A DNA stretch of 64,000 nucleotides from Cordylochernes scorpioides (GCA_030710605.1 CP092868.1:25760115-25824114), one strand, 5' to 3'; shown: positions 1-10,779, numbered from the stretch's first letter. Notes: generated by a model not told the origin, from the letters alone. A program made the numbers and translations.

Positions 1-52
1 ATATAGTCTTCTTGACCTTGTATAATGATACATGTGGGATAATTGAATAATA

Positions 53-233
53 CAGTCAAACCTGTCTATAGCGCCCCCCTCTAAATAGCATCTTCCTCTC
101 TATAGCGCCCGATTTTAAACATTAAAATGTAAACATTTTACATTAAAAGTGACCTGTCTATAGCACCTCCTCTCTATAGCAGCACCCTATTTTGGTGAGT
201 CCCAAGAGGGGGCGCTATAGACAGGTTTAACTG
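53..233. mobile_element. P1 MITE (pogo/mariner-like)
   Basis: Near-palindromic non-coding element. The inverted termini read CAGTCAAACCTGTCTATAG and CTATAGACAGGTTTAACTG. Other copies at 7,011-7,172, 40,714-40,890 and 48,768-48,929; the 7,011 copy is flanked by TA on both sides, the target duplication of the Tc1/mariner/pogo superfamily. Confidence 0.75.
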
Positions 234-746
234 AATATATAGACAACTTGGTTGTACTTTTTGAAAAAGCTGTTACATATATTTTATACCCGGTGTTGAA
301 ATAATAATTCTGAGGAATTAAAACATTTATACTGTCATATGATATATGGTATAATTTGAATTATAGATAAAATAATCGAAAGGAAACAAAGCCAAATCTA
401 CAAATCTGTAATTTATACACGCCATTATTGCAGATAAAATTGTTCATTAATTTTGTCTGAAAGTGATGACCATGCTGTAACTGGAAAAATCACACACTAT
501 TTATTTGGATTTGGTCTTAATACCTTATACTATTCTAAGATATGGTAAATTTGAATTGAAGAATCAAAAGGAAGAAACAAAGCCAAATCTACAAATCTGT
601 ATTTTATACACGCCATTCTTGCAGAGAAAATTGTTCGGTAATTTTGTCTGAAAGTGATGACAATCCTGTAACCGAAGCATCACATATAAATTACATAGGC
701 TGAACTATGCACATTTCCCTCAGTTTATTATAATGCTGGAAGCTAC

Positions 747-1054
747 ACTCATGGACAAAACTTAAGGAAGTGGAAAGTCTTTGATGTCTAGGTGGTCTAT
801 TTTGGAAGGAGACAGAAGCAATTTAGTTCACACTTGGTTTATCTGGTATGTCTCCAATAAAAGTCACTGTATCAAATATTTCAGAGTTATTGTCAGAATC
901 CGGATATACATGCTATAAGGTACAACTTCCTTAGTTTTGTTCACACTTGGTTATCTGGTATGTCTCCAATAAAAGTCACTGTATCAAATATTTTTGAGTT
1001 ATTGTCAGATATACATGCTATAAGGTACAACTTACTTAAGTTTTGTCCATGAGT
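747..1054. mobile_element. Terminal-inverted-repeat element with two internal tandem units
   Basis: It starts ACTCATGGACAAAACTTAAG and ends with the inverse, CTTAAGTTTTGTCCATGAGT. Inside are two copies of a unit of about 110 bp. The allelic site at 41,218-41,416 has one unit and a related element at 34,873-35,933 has about nine. Non-coding. Confidence 0.65.
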
Positions 1055-1139
1055 CATGCCACTATCTATCGAGCAACCAATAAGTTTGATGCTCATACAC
1101 AATATCATTACTTTCTACACCTCAACAACTCTGAAGCTA

Positions 1140-1554
1140 TAGCTCTCACTCCTGAGGGCGATGTGAACATAGAAAAGTTACTCATCCGATTGAAGGATCA
1201 AGAATTCCTGCACTCCATATATAACAAGAATAATGTGGTCAGGATGGATATCATACTCGCGGTCTATTACAAAGAAGAAACGGAGCACCTCCTCAGGCTA
1301 CTCACGCCTGAAGACAAGATTCTTCTCGACAAATTCTTCGACATTATCATCAAACATCTTCCTAACATGAACTCCCCAAATGGCAGGGATCTGTCTTGAT
1401 TCAAGGCGGCTTTAAGCTCCTGATCCAGACGTTCCCTCGGAGAGGGCTACGTCGATTGTAAATATCTCTCTTCATTCCTACCATTATTATTACCTTATAA
1501 CTCCCTTTGAGTGATTGACGAGATGTCAATAAAGTTGTTTAATTGTCAAAAAAA
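1140..1554 (+). pseudogene. 5'-truncated retroinsertion with poly(A), present only in copy A
   Basis: A 13-bp target-site duplication, AACTCTGAAGCTA, flanks it at 1,127-1,139 and 1,555-1,567, and the allelic position in copy B (about 41,500) has a single uninterrupted site. The insert carries the 3' end of an open frame (1,141-1,399, ending in a stop), then about 120 bp of 3' untranslated sequence, an AATAAA signal near 1,529 and an A tail. I do not recognise the about 85-residue peptide (it includes LTPEGDVNIEKLLIRLKDQE). The 3' end, CAATAAA then TTGTTTAATTGTC, resembles 11,850-11,880 and 34,460-34,495, so a truncated LINE is more likely than a copy of a host mRNA. The in-frame ATG at 1,043 lies outside the insert and is accidental. 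Confidence 0.7.
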
Positions 1555-1582
1555 AACTCTGAAGCTAACATCATGGGTAGCA

Positions 1583-1697
1583 ACCCCAAAACACATTATT
1601 GACTGTATTGACTCATCCATTGATGAGCTCTACTCTCCCCGACAGACACCAAGCTTGATACCTTAATATGATTGAGTGGAGAAAGAAGAAGAAGAAG
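1583..1697 (+). mobile_element. LINE-D 3' end fragment, (AAG)n tail
   Basis: Contains the end of a retrotransposon frame reading PKHIIDCIDSSIDELYS in better copies, followed by a stop, TTGAGTGGAGA and an AAG repeat. Degraded here. The allelic copy is at 41,525-41,641. Confidence 0.6.
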
Positions 1698-2047
1698 CTA
1701 ACAAACTTACAAAATGTAGTGCAACTGATTTTACCACTTTACTTTCCATAAAAGACTCTTTCTAAAGGACAACTTCTAGATGCCAAGTGTTCTCTAGCGA
1801 GAATGTCCTCTCATATGGGTTCTACTGTAATGCCATCAATGGAAACAATATTATCCTTTATTTAGAGTTTATTCAATTAGTTCACATCCTCCTCCCTTTA
1901 AAACTGAAGCAAAGAAAAATTGGTTACATATAATATAGTAGAACTTCCATGAGAAGACACTCCTGATAGAGAACACCTCTCTACAAAGAACTATTTTCAT
2001 TGTCAAAATGACCATTTTTACTAATTAGCAATGCTCTGGTAAGAGGG

Positions 2048-2229
2048 ATAAAGTCGGTGGATGAGAGGGTAACACGCTCGATTCCAGACAGTCATGAACC
2101 GGGATTGAATCCCGCGTTAAAATTTGTTTAATATGTGAATAGCCTTCACATATATTATTCACTGTTTCAATTATCATGAACTAGGTTGCTCTTGCTGAGC
2201 GGTACCTATTAATGTGAATTTGAACCAGG
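2048..2229 (+). mobile_element. SINE-T, tRNA-derived SINE
   Basis: The tRNA-like head (2,051-2,125) has an A-box-like stretch, GTGGATGAGAGGGTAA, and the B-box-like GGGATTGAATCCC. A body follows, ending near CGGTACCTATTAATGTG. The 12-bp duplication CTGGTAAGAGGG lies on both sides (2,036-2,047 and 2,230-2,241), inside an older MITE. The insertion is shared with copy B (41,991-42,172); a minus-strand copy is at 26,752-26,912. Confidence 0.75.
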
Positions 2230-2903
2230 CTGGTAAGAGGGTATCTTTCCCTAAAGAACACAGATATTACATTATAATGAAAGGAGAGGTGCCTTATCTG
2301 GACAATAAAGTTCTTATAGTTGATCTTCGTTATAACAGCATCAGTTGGGGGTCAAGATTTTATATTGTTATATCCAATTGGGACATAACACTAAGGAGTT
2401 ATAATGATAAAGCACAATTTGGATTATTGATTAGAACTACAAGACCTAATTCAACTAATTTATAAGGGTGCGATGTTTCAGTAACAGCATTATTACCCTC
2501 ATCAAACAAAAGTACAGAATGATGGTTAACAAAACTGGTACCAAAAGGTCACAAACTATTTATTTATTTGTAGATTTGGTCTTATTACCTTATGTTTCTA
2601 TACTATATTCTATATCTCTAATCTGAATTGTGCCCAACATAAGGTTTCAGAATGGAAGACTGGAGCTGACACAACCAACCAATCTATAATGTATTACAGC
2701 AATGTACAGAAAGGCAGCAACCAAAATAAAGAAGAAGAAGAAGGGGAAAAAAGGTTTCAAACAGGAAGAAGAGAATGGTGGGGGGATATAAGACCGAATC
2801 CAACTTAATTAATAGTGTGACATTTCAGTAACAGCATAACTTTTACCAAAACATCACAAACTATTTATTTATTTGTATATTTGGTCATATTATCTTGTAT
2901 TTT

Positions 2904-3210
2904 CAAGTTGCTTTTGTGGTATTGAGGAACAAACCTCAAGACATCTACTGATCGATTGCCCAGCATTTCAAGATTATAGAATGAAGAATGAACTAGTTGT
3001 TTGTGAACTTAACGATTTTATTTCCGATAAAAAATCATATTTAAAGTTCAATTCATTTTGTAAATACATTCTAAACTTTCTACAAAATCTGGATCTCTAA
3101 TGTTTTCATGCGTTGAATAATGTAAATAACTTATGTAAATAAACTTTTCTCCTTGTTTGGCTCAAGTATCCCTTGCGGGATATAGTGCTTTGGAAATAAT
3201 AATAATAATA
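2904..3210 (+). mobile_element. LINE-J fragment: C-terminal end of a non-LTR reverse transcriptase ORF plus 3' UTR
   Basis: The frame ending at 3,100 carries CFCGIEEQTSRHLLIDCP, the Cys/His motif typical of the C-terminus of Jockey/CR1/I-type LINE polyproteins (C-x-C ... H-x4-C). A short 3' UTR and an (AAT)n tail follow. A duplicated ATCTTGTATTT flanks the insert. It is 5'-truncated and dead. Copy B has the same insertion at 42,878-43,186, so it predates the divergence of the two copies. Confidence 0.75.
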
Positions 3211-3507
3211 ATCTTGTATTTCTAATCTATAATCATAATTGTGCCTATTCAAGGTTTCAGAATGGAAGACTGGAGCTGACACAACCAATCTATTACAGCA
3301 ATGTACAGAGTGGCAGCAACCAAAATAAAGAAGAAGAAGAAGGAAAAAAAAGGTTTCAAACAGGTAGAAGAGAATGGTGGGGGAGGGAGGGAGGCCGTAC
3401 ACCACCAAAATAACACTGGACTGCCCTTGATAGGGAGGAGGAGTGCTAAAAATAGAAGATGAACGGCCAATCTGTAGTTTACACCCTCCACCACATTGAG
3501 AGAGTAT

Positions 3508-3678
3508 TTCATTCGGTACAAACCCCATAGGGATTACACAACTATCCTGGCAATACAGTACAATTTCATTCGGTACAAACCCCATAGGGATTACACAACT
3601 ATCCTGGCAATACAGTACAATTTCATTCGGTACAAACCCCATAGGGATTACACAACTATCCTGGCAATACAGTACAAC
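3508..3678 (+). repeat. 57-bp tandem repeat, 3 units (copy A)
   Basis: Three 57-bp units begin TTCATTCGGTACAAACCCC. The unit length is a multiple of three and both strands are open, so it reads as a 19-residue repeat on either strand without being a gene. The allelic array at 43,490-46,168 has 47 units. Confidence 0.95.
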
Positions 3679-4304
3679 CTCCTTATAAAGGACAACACCT
3701 AGCTACAGAGCCAAAGTGTCCTTTAGGGAGAAGGGTCCTCTTACCGGAGAGTTGCTAAATTGTAAAAAATGGCAATTTTGCAAATGAAAACTGTCCTTTG
3801 TTGAGGGAGCCGTACAATTTCATTCGGTACAAACCCCATAGGGATTACACAACTATCCTGGCAGTACAGTACAACCTCCTTATAAAGGACAACACCTAGC
3901 TACAGAGCCAAAGTGTCCTTTAGGGAGAGGTGTACTCTTACTGGAGAGTTGCTAAATTGTAAAAATGGCAATTTTGCAAATGAAAACTGTCCTTTGTTGA
4001 GAGAGCTGTACAATTTCATTCGGTACAAACCCCATAGGGATTACACAACTACCCTGGCAGTACAGTACAACCTCCTTATAAAGGACAACACCTAGCTACA
4101 GAGCCAAAGTGTCCTTTAGGGAGAGGTGTACTCTTACTGGAGAGTTGCTAAATTGTAAAAATGGCAATTTTGCAAATGAAAACTGTCCTTTGTTGAGAGA
4201 GCTGTACAATTTCATTCGGTACAAACCCCATAGGGATTACACAACTACCCTGGCAGTACAGTACAACCTCCTTATAAAGGACAACACCTAGCTACAGAGC
4301 CAAA
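3679..4304 (+). repeat. 196-bp tandem repeat, about 3 units (copy A only)
   Basis: A larger unit, made of P3 MITE sequence (CCTTATAAAGGACAACACC ... AAAACTGTCCTTTG) plus one 57-bp monomer, repeats with a 196-bp period (equivalent points at 3,717, 3,913 and 4,109). Copy B has one such unit, so the two copies amplified different units of the same locus. Confidence 0.85.
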
Positions 4305-4640
4305 GTGTCCTTTACAGGGAGAGGTGTACTGTACTGCCAGGATAGTTGTGTAATCCCTATGGGGTTTGTACCAAATGAAATTGTACAGCTCTCTCAATGT
4401 GGAGGACAGCAGACACCTCTCCACAAAGGACAGTTTTCATTTGCAAAATTACCATTTTTACTATTTAGTAACTCTCCAGTAAGAGGACACCTCTCCCTAA
4501 AGGACAACACCTAGCTACAAAGCCAAAGTGTCCTTTAGGGAGAGGTGTTCTCTTACTGGAGAGCTACTAAATAGTAAAAATGGTAATTTTGCAAATGAAA
4601 ACTGTCCTTTGTGGAGAGGTGTCTGCTAAAGGGAGGTTCT
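4305..4640. mobile_element. P3 MITE with an inverted 57-bp monomer
   Basis: Continues the P3-type sequence (ACCTCTCCCTAAAGGACAAC). At 4,328-4,385 it contains one monomer of the 57-bp repeat in inverse orientation, so the direct array upstream can fold onto it. The allelic counterpart is 46,400-46,740. Confidence 0.6.
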
Positions 4641-4767
4641 ACCGTACTACCTCAGATAGTCCAGCTATCATGGGACACACACCCTCTAGCATTGTGTAAG
4701 ACAAACTTTCCAGGATATGTGACATAAGAGACTGATATACTGCATACAAAGATGATAAGGTACCAAA

Positions 4768-5040
4768 AATTTGGATTATAGATTAGAACTACAAGGTAAT
4801 AAGACCAAACCCAAATTAATAGTGTGTGATGTTTTGGTATCAGCGTTGTTACCAAAATGTCACACACTTTTAATTTACTTGGTGATAAACACAATTTGGA
4901 TTATAGATTATAGCTACAGGAAAATAAAACCTAATCCAAATAAATTAATAGTGTGCAACATTTTGGTAAAAGCGCTGTTACCGAAACGTCACACACTATT
5001 AATATATTTGGATTAGGTCTTATTTTCTTGTAGCTTATTT
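4768..5040. mobile_element. H1 hairpin MITE cluster
   Basis: Inverted copies of the H1 motif: TGGATTATAGATTA, GTGTGTGATGTTTTGGTA and the inverse TACCAAAATGTCACACAC, then AAACGTCACACACTATTAA. Non-coding. The allelic copy is at 46,843-47,130. Confidence 0.6.
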
Positions 5041-5073
5041 ATTTGGTCTTATTACCTAGTAGTTGTATAGAAA

Positions 5074-5437
5074 AACTCCGCCTTTGCCGGTCCCAAGCCC
5101 GGTTGAAAAAGGAGGAGGGGGAGCAGTAACAAGCTCACTAAAAACCTGGGCTCAGCTGGCCCGGCTGATAGTACCCTGTAAGAGCTCCTAATCCAGGATA
5201 CAGGATGAGCAGCGTTTGTACTCCATGTTAGGAGCGGCTGAAACATGGTGTCTGTTCCTCATGTCAGAGGCGGCCATTTCTTTTGGAGCTAAGTCGGCCT
5301 GCCACTGAGTAGTGTTCCCAGTCTTAATGACAAAGGAAGACGCATTCTACTTCACCCAGTCATGATGGTTGTCAAACAGACACCATCAAGGGTCACAACT
5401 TGATACCCTAATATGATTGAGTGGAGATAAGAAGAAG
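5074..5437 (+). mobile_element. Family B retroelement, full 3' end
   Basis: Begins AACTCCGCCTTTGCCGG and ends GAGTGGAGATAAGAAGAAG. The 13-bp duplication AGTTGTATAGAAA flanks it (5,061-5,073 and 5,438-5,450), which proves retroposition. Its last 60 bases resemble the LINE-D 3' end (ACACCATCAAGGGTC ... TTGATACCCTAATATGATTG). I find no convincing pol III boxes. The insertion is shared with copy B (47,158-47,530). Confidence 0.8.
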
Positions 5438-5562
5438 AGTTGTATAGAAAGATGTGTCTATAGTTTGTTGTATAATCAACACTTGTAGCTGAGTTCATGG
5501 CTATGATGAACTCCACTGCCCATGGTTTGAAATCCTTTCCATCTCCTAAATGGACTGTCAGT

Positions 5563-5779
5563 GTCCCATATACTAGATGACTGCCCGCTGTACAAATTCA
5601 ATGGAGGAATCTCCAATCTCCACTCTGTCACCCCGGAAGCCCTGAACTGGCTGAAGGCCTTGCCTCTCAGACTTTAATGACCGAGAAGTCCTCACTTCTT
5701 TTTTCTAGATTTGATTCATTTTGTCTCCTCTCTTATTGTAAAGACATTGCTGTATCACCTCATAAGCATAAATAAATAA
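5563..5779 (+). mobile_element. 5'-truncated LINE insertion, only in copy A
   Basis: The 9-bp repeat ACTGTCAGT flanks it (5,554-5,562 and 5,780-5,788); copy B (about 47,650) has a single near-identical site. The insert encodes the end of a LINE frame with HILDDCPLYKFNGG and the C-terminus LNWLKALPLRL-stop, then a 3' UTR and an (AAAT)n tail. It belongs to a different LINE lineage from LINE-C, -D and -J. Confidence 0.7.
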
Positions 5780-5909
5780 ACTGTCAGTTTTGACCGTAGA
5801 GTTATCTGCCCTGAATTTTGTCCATCACCATTTCACAAAGACTGTTAGACTTATCTCTATCAGAGCATTGTTACTAGAGGCGGATGACAAGAGAAAAACA
5901 CCTAAGAAA

Positions 5910-6125
5910 GAAACACAAGGTAATAAGACCAAATGCAGATAAATAGTGTGTGATGTTTCGATAACAGCGTTGTTACCATTTTCAGACAAAAGTACTGAAT
6001 GGTAATAAGACAAAATCCTAATTATTTATTTGGATTTGGTCTTATTAGGTAACAATGCGCGTTACTGAAACGTCACACACTATTTATTTATTTGGATTTG
6101 GTCTTATTACCTTGTGTTTATAATC
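5910..6125. mobile_element. H1 hairpin MITE, split by a Helitron-like insertion
   Basis: Paired arms GTGTGTGATGTTTCGATAAC and its inverse, with ends ACACAAGGTAATAAGACC / GGTCTTATTACCTTGTGT. The last part (AATCCAAATTGTGCC) resumes at 6,537 beyond the inserted element. Copy B has it uninterrupted at 47,783-48,012. Confidence 0.65.
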
Positions 6126-6128
6126 CTA

Positions 6129-6536
6129 CTAGCCGAATGACCCGGGCAACGCCCGTGTTTTACCCCGATTGAATGTTTTTATTCAAATACTATTTGTTAC
6201 AATTATAAATTGGCGCCTTAAATAAATGCATATATTAGTTAATAACTATAGCCTATGTGCTTTATCTGTCTATGTACTGTTGGCTTCCGTAGGCGTCTCT
6301 TACTGGGAAAAAGAAAGAGAGGATTCCATTTAGTTATTAACTAATATATGCATTTATTTAAGGAGCGACCCGCTCCAACACAATAGTTACAAAAACGAAT
6401 GGGGGAGGCATGATGGGGGGGGCAAAGGTGGCGTGATCGTGGCCAACCAATAGGAGGGCGCCATTCCAAAAAAAAAAAGCAAACCATGACAGAGTTGATT
6501 AGGAGATGAAGAATGACGCTCGTAACTGTATATAGA
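6129..6536 (-). mobile_element. Non-autonomous Helitron-like element, only in copy A
   Basis: Read on the minus strand it starts TCTATATACAGTTACGAG and ends with the hairpin ACGGGCGTTGCCCGGGT, then CATTCGGCTAG. A 5' TC, a 3' hairpin and a terminal CTAG are Helitron hallmarks. There is no target-site duplication and the empty site is seen in copy B near 47,990. It shares its 3' end with 22,390-22,787 and 37,262-38,877. Non-coding. Confidence 0.65.
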
Positions 6537-7010
6537 ATAATCCAAATTGTGCCTTAAGAAAGAAAAAAATAAAAAAACTGAACCTTGTAAGTGGCTTTGC
6601 CACACAATAAAATGAAGATCTCATGTCAAATTTGCATAGGTCGCGGTTACACTTTAATTAGGTATTAATGGATATAATATTTTCATCAATAATAGAATGT
6701 ATTTTACAATGAGAGAAAATAAAAGAAAGCATCTCCTTATCGTACAACAGAATTAATAAAAAAAAGGCCCCCAACAACAAAACAAAGGTAGACATAGATA
6801 GAAAAAAATACATTTGAGCTTTATTAGTGCATTATAATAAAGGCTTTTTATTTAAAATTATTTTCATTGATTATAATTTTTTTTTCTTGTTCTCCACTAT
6901 CAGAAAAGGAGCTCTTACAACTAGATAACTAATCAATTTGTTGAAATAAAGTTTTATTTAATAATTATTTGGAGAGAATTGTGGGTCTTGATTATTGTTA
7001 TAATCATATA

Positions 7011-7172
7011 CAGTTAAACCTGTCTATAGCGCCCCCTCTTGGGACTCGCCAAAATAGGGTGCTATAGACAGGTCACTTTTAATGTAAAATGTTTACATTT
7101 TAATGTTTAAAATCAGGCGCTATAGAGAGGAAGGTGCTATTTAGAGGGGGGCGCTATAGACAGGTTTAACTG
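7011..7172. mobile_element. P1 MITE with TA target duplication
   Basis: The inverted termini CAGTTAAACCTGTCTATAG ... CTATAGACAGGTTTAACTG are bounded by TA at 7,009-7,010 and 7,173-7,174. Same family as 53-233. The allelic copy is 48,768-48,929. The DNA between this and the Helitron-like element (6,537-7,010) is AT-rich with S-type MITE words (AAAGCATCTCCTTATCGT) and nothing coding. Confidence 0.75.
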
Positions 7173-7510
7173 TAGTTGAAACCAATACAAACTTAAAATA
7201 TATATAGAGTTTGGGGGAATATAGAATTATTATTATATCAAAGTTGCTGCTCTAAGTTCTACTGTATTTGGATTTAAGTTTTTTTTTCTATCCTTTTTGA
7301 ACATAAATAAAAGATGATATGAGAAAAATGGAAGGTTATAGGCCTGCTTGTTAATTTCTTGCCCTTTCATACAAGAGATTAACATTTATATTAAAGGAGA
7401 AGCTTGGTACCAAATCTGCTAGTGCTAAAACAAATGGTGAGTTGCCATTTCTTTCGCTTTCTATTTTTTGTGTCGGGCAAATTTCTTTTAACTAGCCTTA
7501 CTCCTAACCA

Positions 7511-7820
7511 TAACTCCGCCTTTGCCAGTCCCAAGCCCGGATGAAAAAGGAGGAGAGGGAGCAGTAACAAGCTCGCTAAAAAAAACCTGGGCTCAGCTGG
7601 ACCGGCTGATAGTACCCTGTAAAGGCTCCTAAATCCAAGGATACAGGATGAGCAGTGTTTGTACTCCATGTTAGGAGCGGCTGCACATGGTGTCTGTTCC
7701 TCATGTCAGAGGCGGTCATTTCTTTTGGAGCTAAGTCGGCCTGCTACTGAGTAGTGCTCCCAGTCTTAATGACAAATGACACATTCTACTTCACCCAGGA
7801 GATAAGAAAGAAGAAGAAGA
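7511..7820 (+). mobile_element. Family B retroelement, short-tail variant
   Basis: AACTCCGCCTTTGCCAG to CACCCAGGAGATAAGAAAG plus AAG repeats. It lacks the LINE-D-like segment found before the tail in longer copies. The allelic copy is at 49,263-49,572. Confidence 0.7.
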
Positions 7821-8106
7821 CTCCTAGCCTTAAGCTTATTCTTTACACACCTCTTCTGTAGCATTGTGTATGTAACTCATGTACCCCTGAAATCAATGGC
7901 ACCTACTGTGTAACATTGGGTATAAAGAGAGGATAGTGACATCTGGTGATCATATTGAGCTAAGAATAATGGTACGGAGAGTGTATAGCAAACTTTTATG
8001 GCTATCTCTCTCTTTGAAAATGGATTGAGTTATACATTTTATGTATAACAACATGTATAGCATTTTTTTAAAACCTACATTTCTTTAATCTATTTCTTCG
8101 TGAGCC

Positions 8107-8470
8107 ATTGAGGTTGAAGGCTGTTAGCAATTCCTTTCCAGGGGACAGACATTTGATGACATTTTATTCTTCAATTATCCATGAATTATATTCTCTGCCT
8201 TTCTCCATCTTCCTTTCAGTATTGCCAAAAACCACTAAGAGTACCGGACATGATTGGAAAATAAGCCTGTGCTCTTCCTAATCAACCCATTGGACGTTAG
8301 AGGCTGTTAGCATTTCCTTTCCAGGGGACAGAAATTTGATATCATTTTAAGATTTTCTCCTTCTATTATCCATAAATTCCATTCTCTTCCTTTCTCCATC
8401 TTCCTTTCAGTATTGCCAAAAACCACTCAGAGTAGCGGACAAGATTGGAAAATAGGTCTTTACTCTTCTC
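8107..8470 (+). repeat. Two-unit tandem repeat of about 190 bp
   Basis: Two head-to-tail units share GGCTGTTAGCA(A/T)TTCCTTTC and TTGCCAAAAACCACT. Present with two units in copy B as well (49,868-50,225). Non-coding. The flanks (7,821-8,106 and 8,471-9,060) hold H1 fragments near 8,860-8,955 and no gene. Confidence 0.75.
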
Positions 8471-9069
8471 TTCCCAATCATGTCCAGAAAGCTATGTCCC
8501 CTTGTGGATCATTTATCTTCATTACTTAGGTTGTCAGTCCACAGTATTGTGATCATTCAACATCAGCACCACATCATGAAAGCCTCTACTCTATCATTTC
8601 TGACTTTCTTAAGAATCTAGATCATGGAAGCCCAGGTACAATTAATATCATTAAAACCACCATCAAAATATCACCAACAGGTCAAAATTACCCCCTTCTC
8701 TTTTTATTTTAAAGTCCTATATAAAGGAGAGCTTCAGAGATCCTGAACTCTTTAAAATAGAATCTTCAAGTGATGGCATCAAAATTAATATTCACTTTGG
8801 AATTCTTCAGCTCATAAGAAGAATAACTTCTTAGGTCCATTGAAGTCTATCAAAAATGATAAAGAACAATTTGGATTATAGATACATAAAGATACTATTG
8901 GATTAGGTCTTATTTTCTTGTATCTATAAACCAAATTGTCCTTTATCATTTTAAAGTCCTGATTAACAGGTAGTTTTCGATTGTCCATTGATAGGTTATT
9001 TGATCTTGTTTCATGTGTGAAAATTTGGAAGAATGTCATTTTTTCATTCAGAGATTCCTGACCATCCTA

Positions 9070-9230
9070 AAGAAATCTTCTTCTTCTTTCTTATAGACAC
9101 TCAATCATATTAGGGTGTCAAGCTTGTAAAGTTTGAGACTTTTGATGGTGTCTGCTGGGGATGAGTAGAGCTCATCAATGGATGAGTCAATACAGTCAAT
9201 AATGTGTTTTGGGCCTAAAGAAATGATGGA
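9070..9230 (-). mobile_element. LINE-D 3' end, minus orientation
   Basis: The minus-strand frame ending at 9,105 carries PKHIIDCIDSSIDELYSS and ends KLYKLDTLI-stop, followed by TTGAGTG and a (AAG)n-type tail (CTTCTTCTTC on the plus strand). I read this as the C-terminus of a LINE ORF2, by analogy with the H-x-x-x-C region of other LINEs. Confidence 0.65.
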
Positions 9231-9509
9231 AGGAAGTTCAGAGATTCCTGACCATGATGGAAGGAAGGGGAGTGAAACAAGCAAACAGGCCAATCTCTTG
9301 ACAGCCACCTTGATTACTGATTAAGACAGTCATTTTGTCTTATTAATGTCCTCAATCTGGGACATCCAACATCACCACAGAGCAAGCAAGGTCTTCTCTG
9401 ACATCAGCTATCTCTCTTCACTCACTCATCAGTGGATTGATTGGTTCCCAACCTAGTGACATTCTATAAGAACCAAACAGACTAGATGGATTCATTCTTT
9501 TTGCACCCA

Positions 9510-9655
9510 AAATGGTGCCTGCAGCTCCAGAACACATTTTGGCTTGCATTAGATGCATTAAACAGGACCTTTGGGAGAGACAGCTGCCTATCATAAAACA
9601 GCTCGAGGAGCATGAAATTTGTGTAATCTTTACACAAGGGGATAAGAGAAACAAC
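9510..9655 (+). mobile_element. LINE-C 3' end, (AAC)n-type tail
   Basis: The frame reads PEHILACIRCIKQDLWERQL and ends soon after; the tail is TTTACACAAGGGGATAAG with A/C-rich repeats. The H-x3-C-x2-C ... DLW pattern is typical of LINE ORF2 C-termini. The allelic copy is at 51,238-51,385. 9,656-10,376 shows no recognisable gene or repeat. Confidence 0.65.
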
Positions 9656-10376
9656 AATATTATTTTTGCAAGGGGGAGGATATTTTCACATCTTATATAG
9701 GGCACCTCTAAGCACCCTCTATTGACTGTATCTAAACAAACACTGGAAAATTTGGGTCGGTGACAAAGCCACAGCACCAGTGTTGGCAAATTGAGAAGCA
9801 CCCGGATGGAGACAATGGTTTTTGGGTTAATAGCCTTTGTCTCAGTCTGGGGAAGGCTTTGATTTCATGAGAGAGAAATACACAAGAAATCAAATGAATT
9901 CTTCACAATTTGGCAATGTGGTTGTTTAGCTGTGGCTAGGCCAAATTCTTTTGTTACTATCCAGTTCTCTAGTTTGTAGAGATGGCCAAATACATGATGC
10001 TTAGTTTTAGCATCTATTTTGATAGGAGAAGCAACTTTCATTTTTATAGATCAATACCCTCCCGGCAAAATTTCCATCTATATTTTGCCTAGAGAAATGC
10101 TCTAGCAGCCACTTTACCAGATCAAAGTCTCAATATTTTATTTGATCCCTTGTGGATCTCAAGAAATCAAAGCCCTCCCTGGACTGACAAGGGCCTTTAT
10201 CCTGAAACCATGGTCTCTAGGTGGATACTTCTCAATTTGCCAAACTGGTGTCTGTCAAAAAATTACTGATGTATACCACTTCCTCTTCCAACAATCTCTC
10301 AATAAAATGAAACTTAATTCATCCAACACAATGTTCCAAACTTGGGAGACATTCCCAGCCCAGACAACACTCCTGC

Positions 10377-10523
10377 TAGAGGACACCTCTCTATAAAGAA
10401 CAGTTTTCATTGCTAAAATTACCTTCCTTTTAAAATTAGCAACTGTCTGGTAAGAAGACAACTCTCTCTAAAGAATACTTGGGCTCTTCAACTAGGTGTT
10501 GTCCCTTAAAGAGAGGTTTTACT
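10377..10523. mobile_element. P3 MITE
   Basis: Inverted ends: GAGGACACCTCTCTATAAAG near the left and CTTAAAGAGAGGTTTTACTA on the right. The allelic sequence in copy B begins near 53,269, right after a 1.17-kb insertion. 10,620-10,690 holds another MITE-like piece (TATAGTCCAACTTCTTTAAT). Confidence 0.55.
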
Positions 10524-10779
10524 ATATCTACTACCAAAAAAAAAAAATGCTGGCAAATCTTCCCAAGAAGAAACAATCTTTTCACGCTTTTCTTTTAATC
10601 AACCAAAGTCTTTTCTATGAAAAAAAAAGTATATAGTCCAACTTCTTTAATTCAACAACCCAAAGGATCAAAATATATGATTGAATCAAATTCTGAGCCG
10701 AATTATAATAACTTAAGACAATTATCAATTCAACACAATCTTGACTGCTAGTAGACAGTTGGCTGGCAACACTCAGGCA

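Noticed and set aside
2873..3100. 75-codon frame as a host gene
   Set aside because: It is the C-terminal Cys/His end of a LINE ORF, 5'-truncated and flanked by a target-site duplication.
7391..7669. Leucine-rich minus-strand frames resembling signal peptides ([15 protein letters not shown] type)
   Set aside because: They recur at every family B copy because they are the antisense translation of that retroelement.
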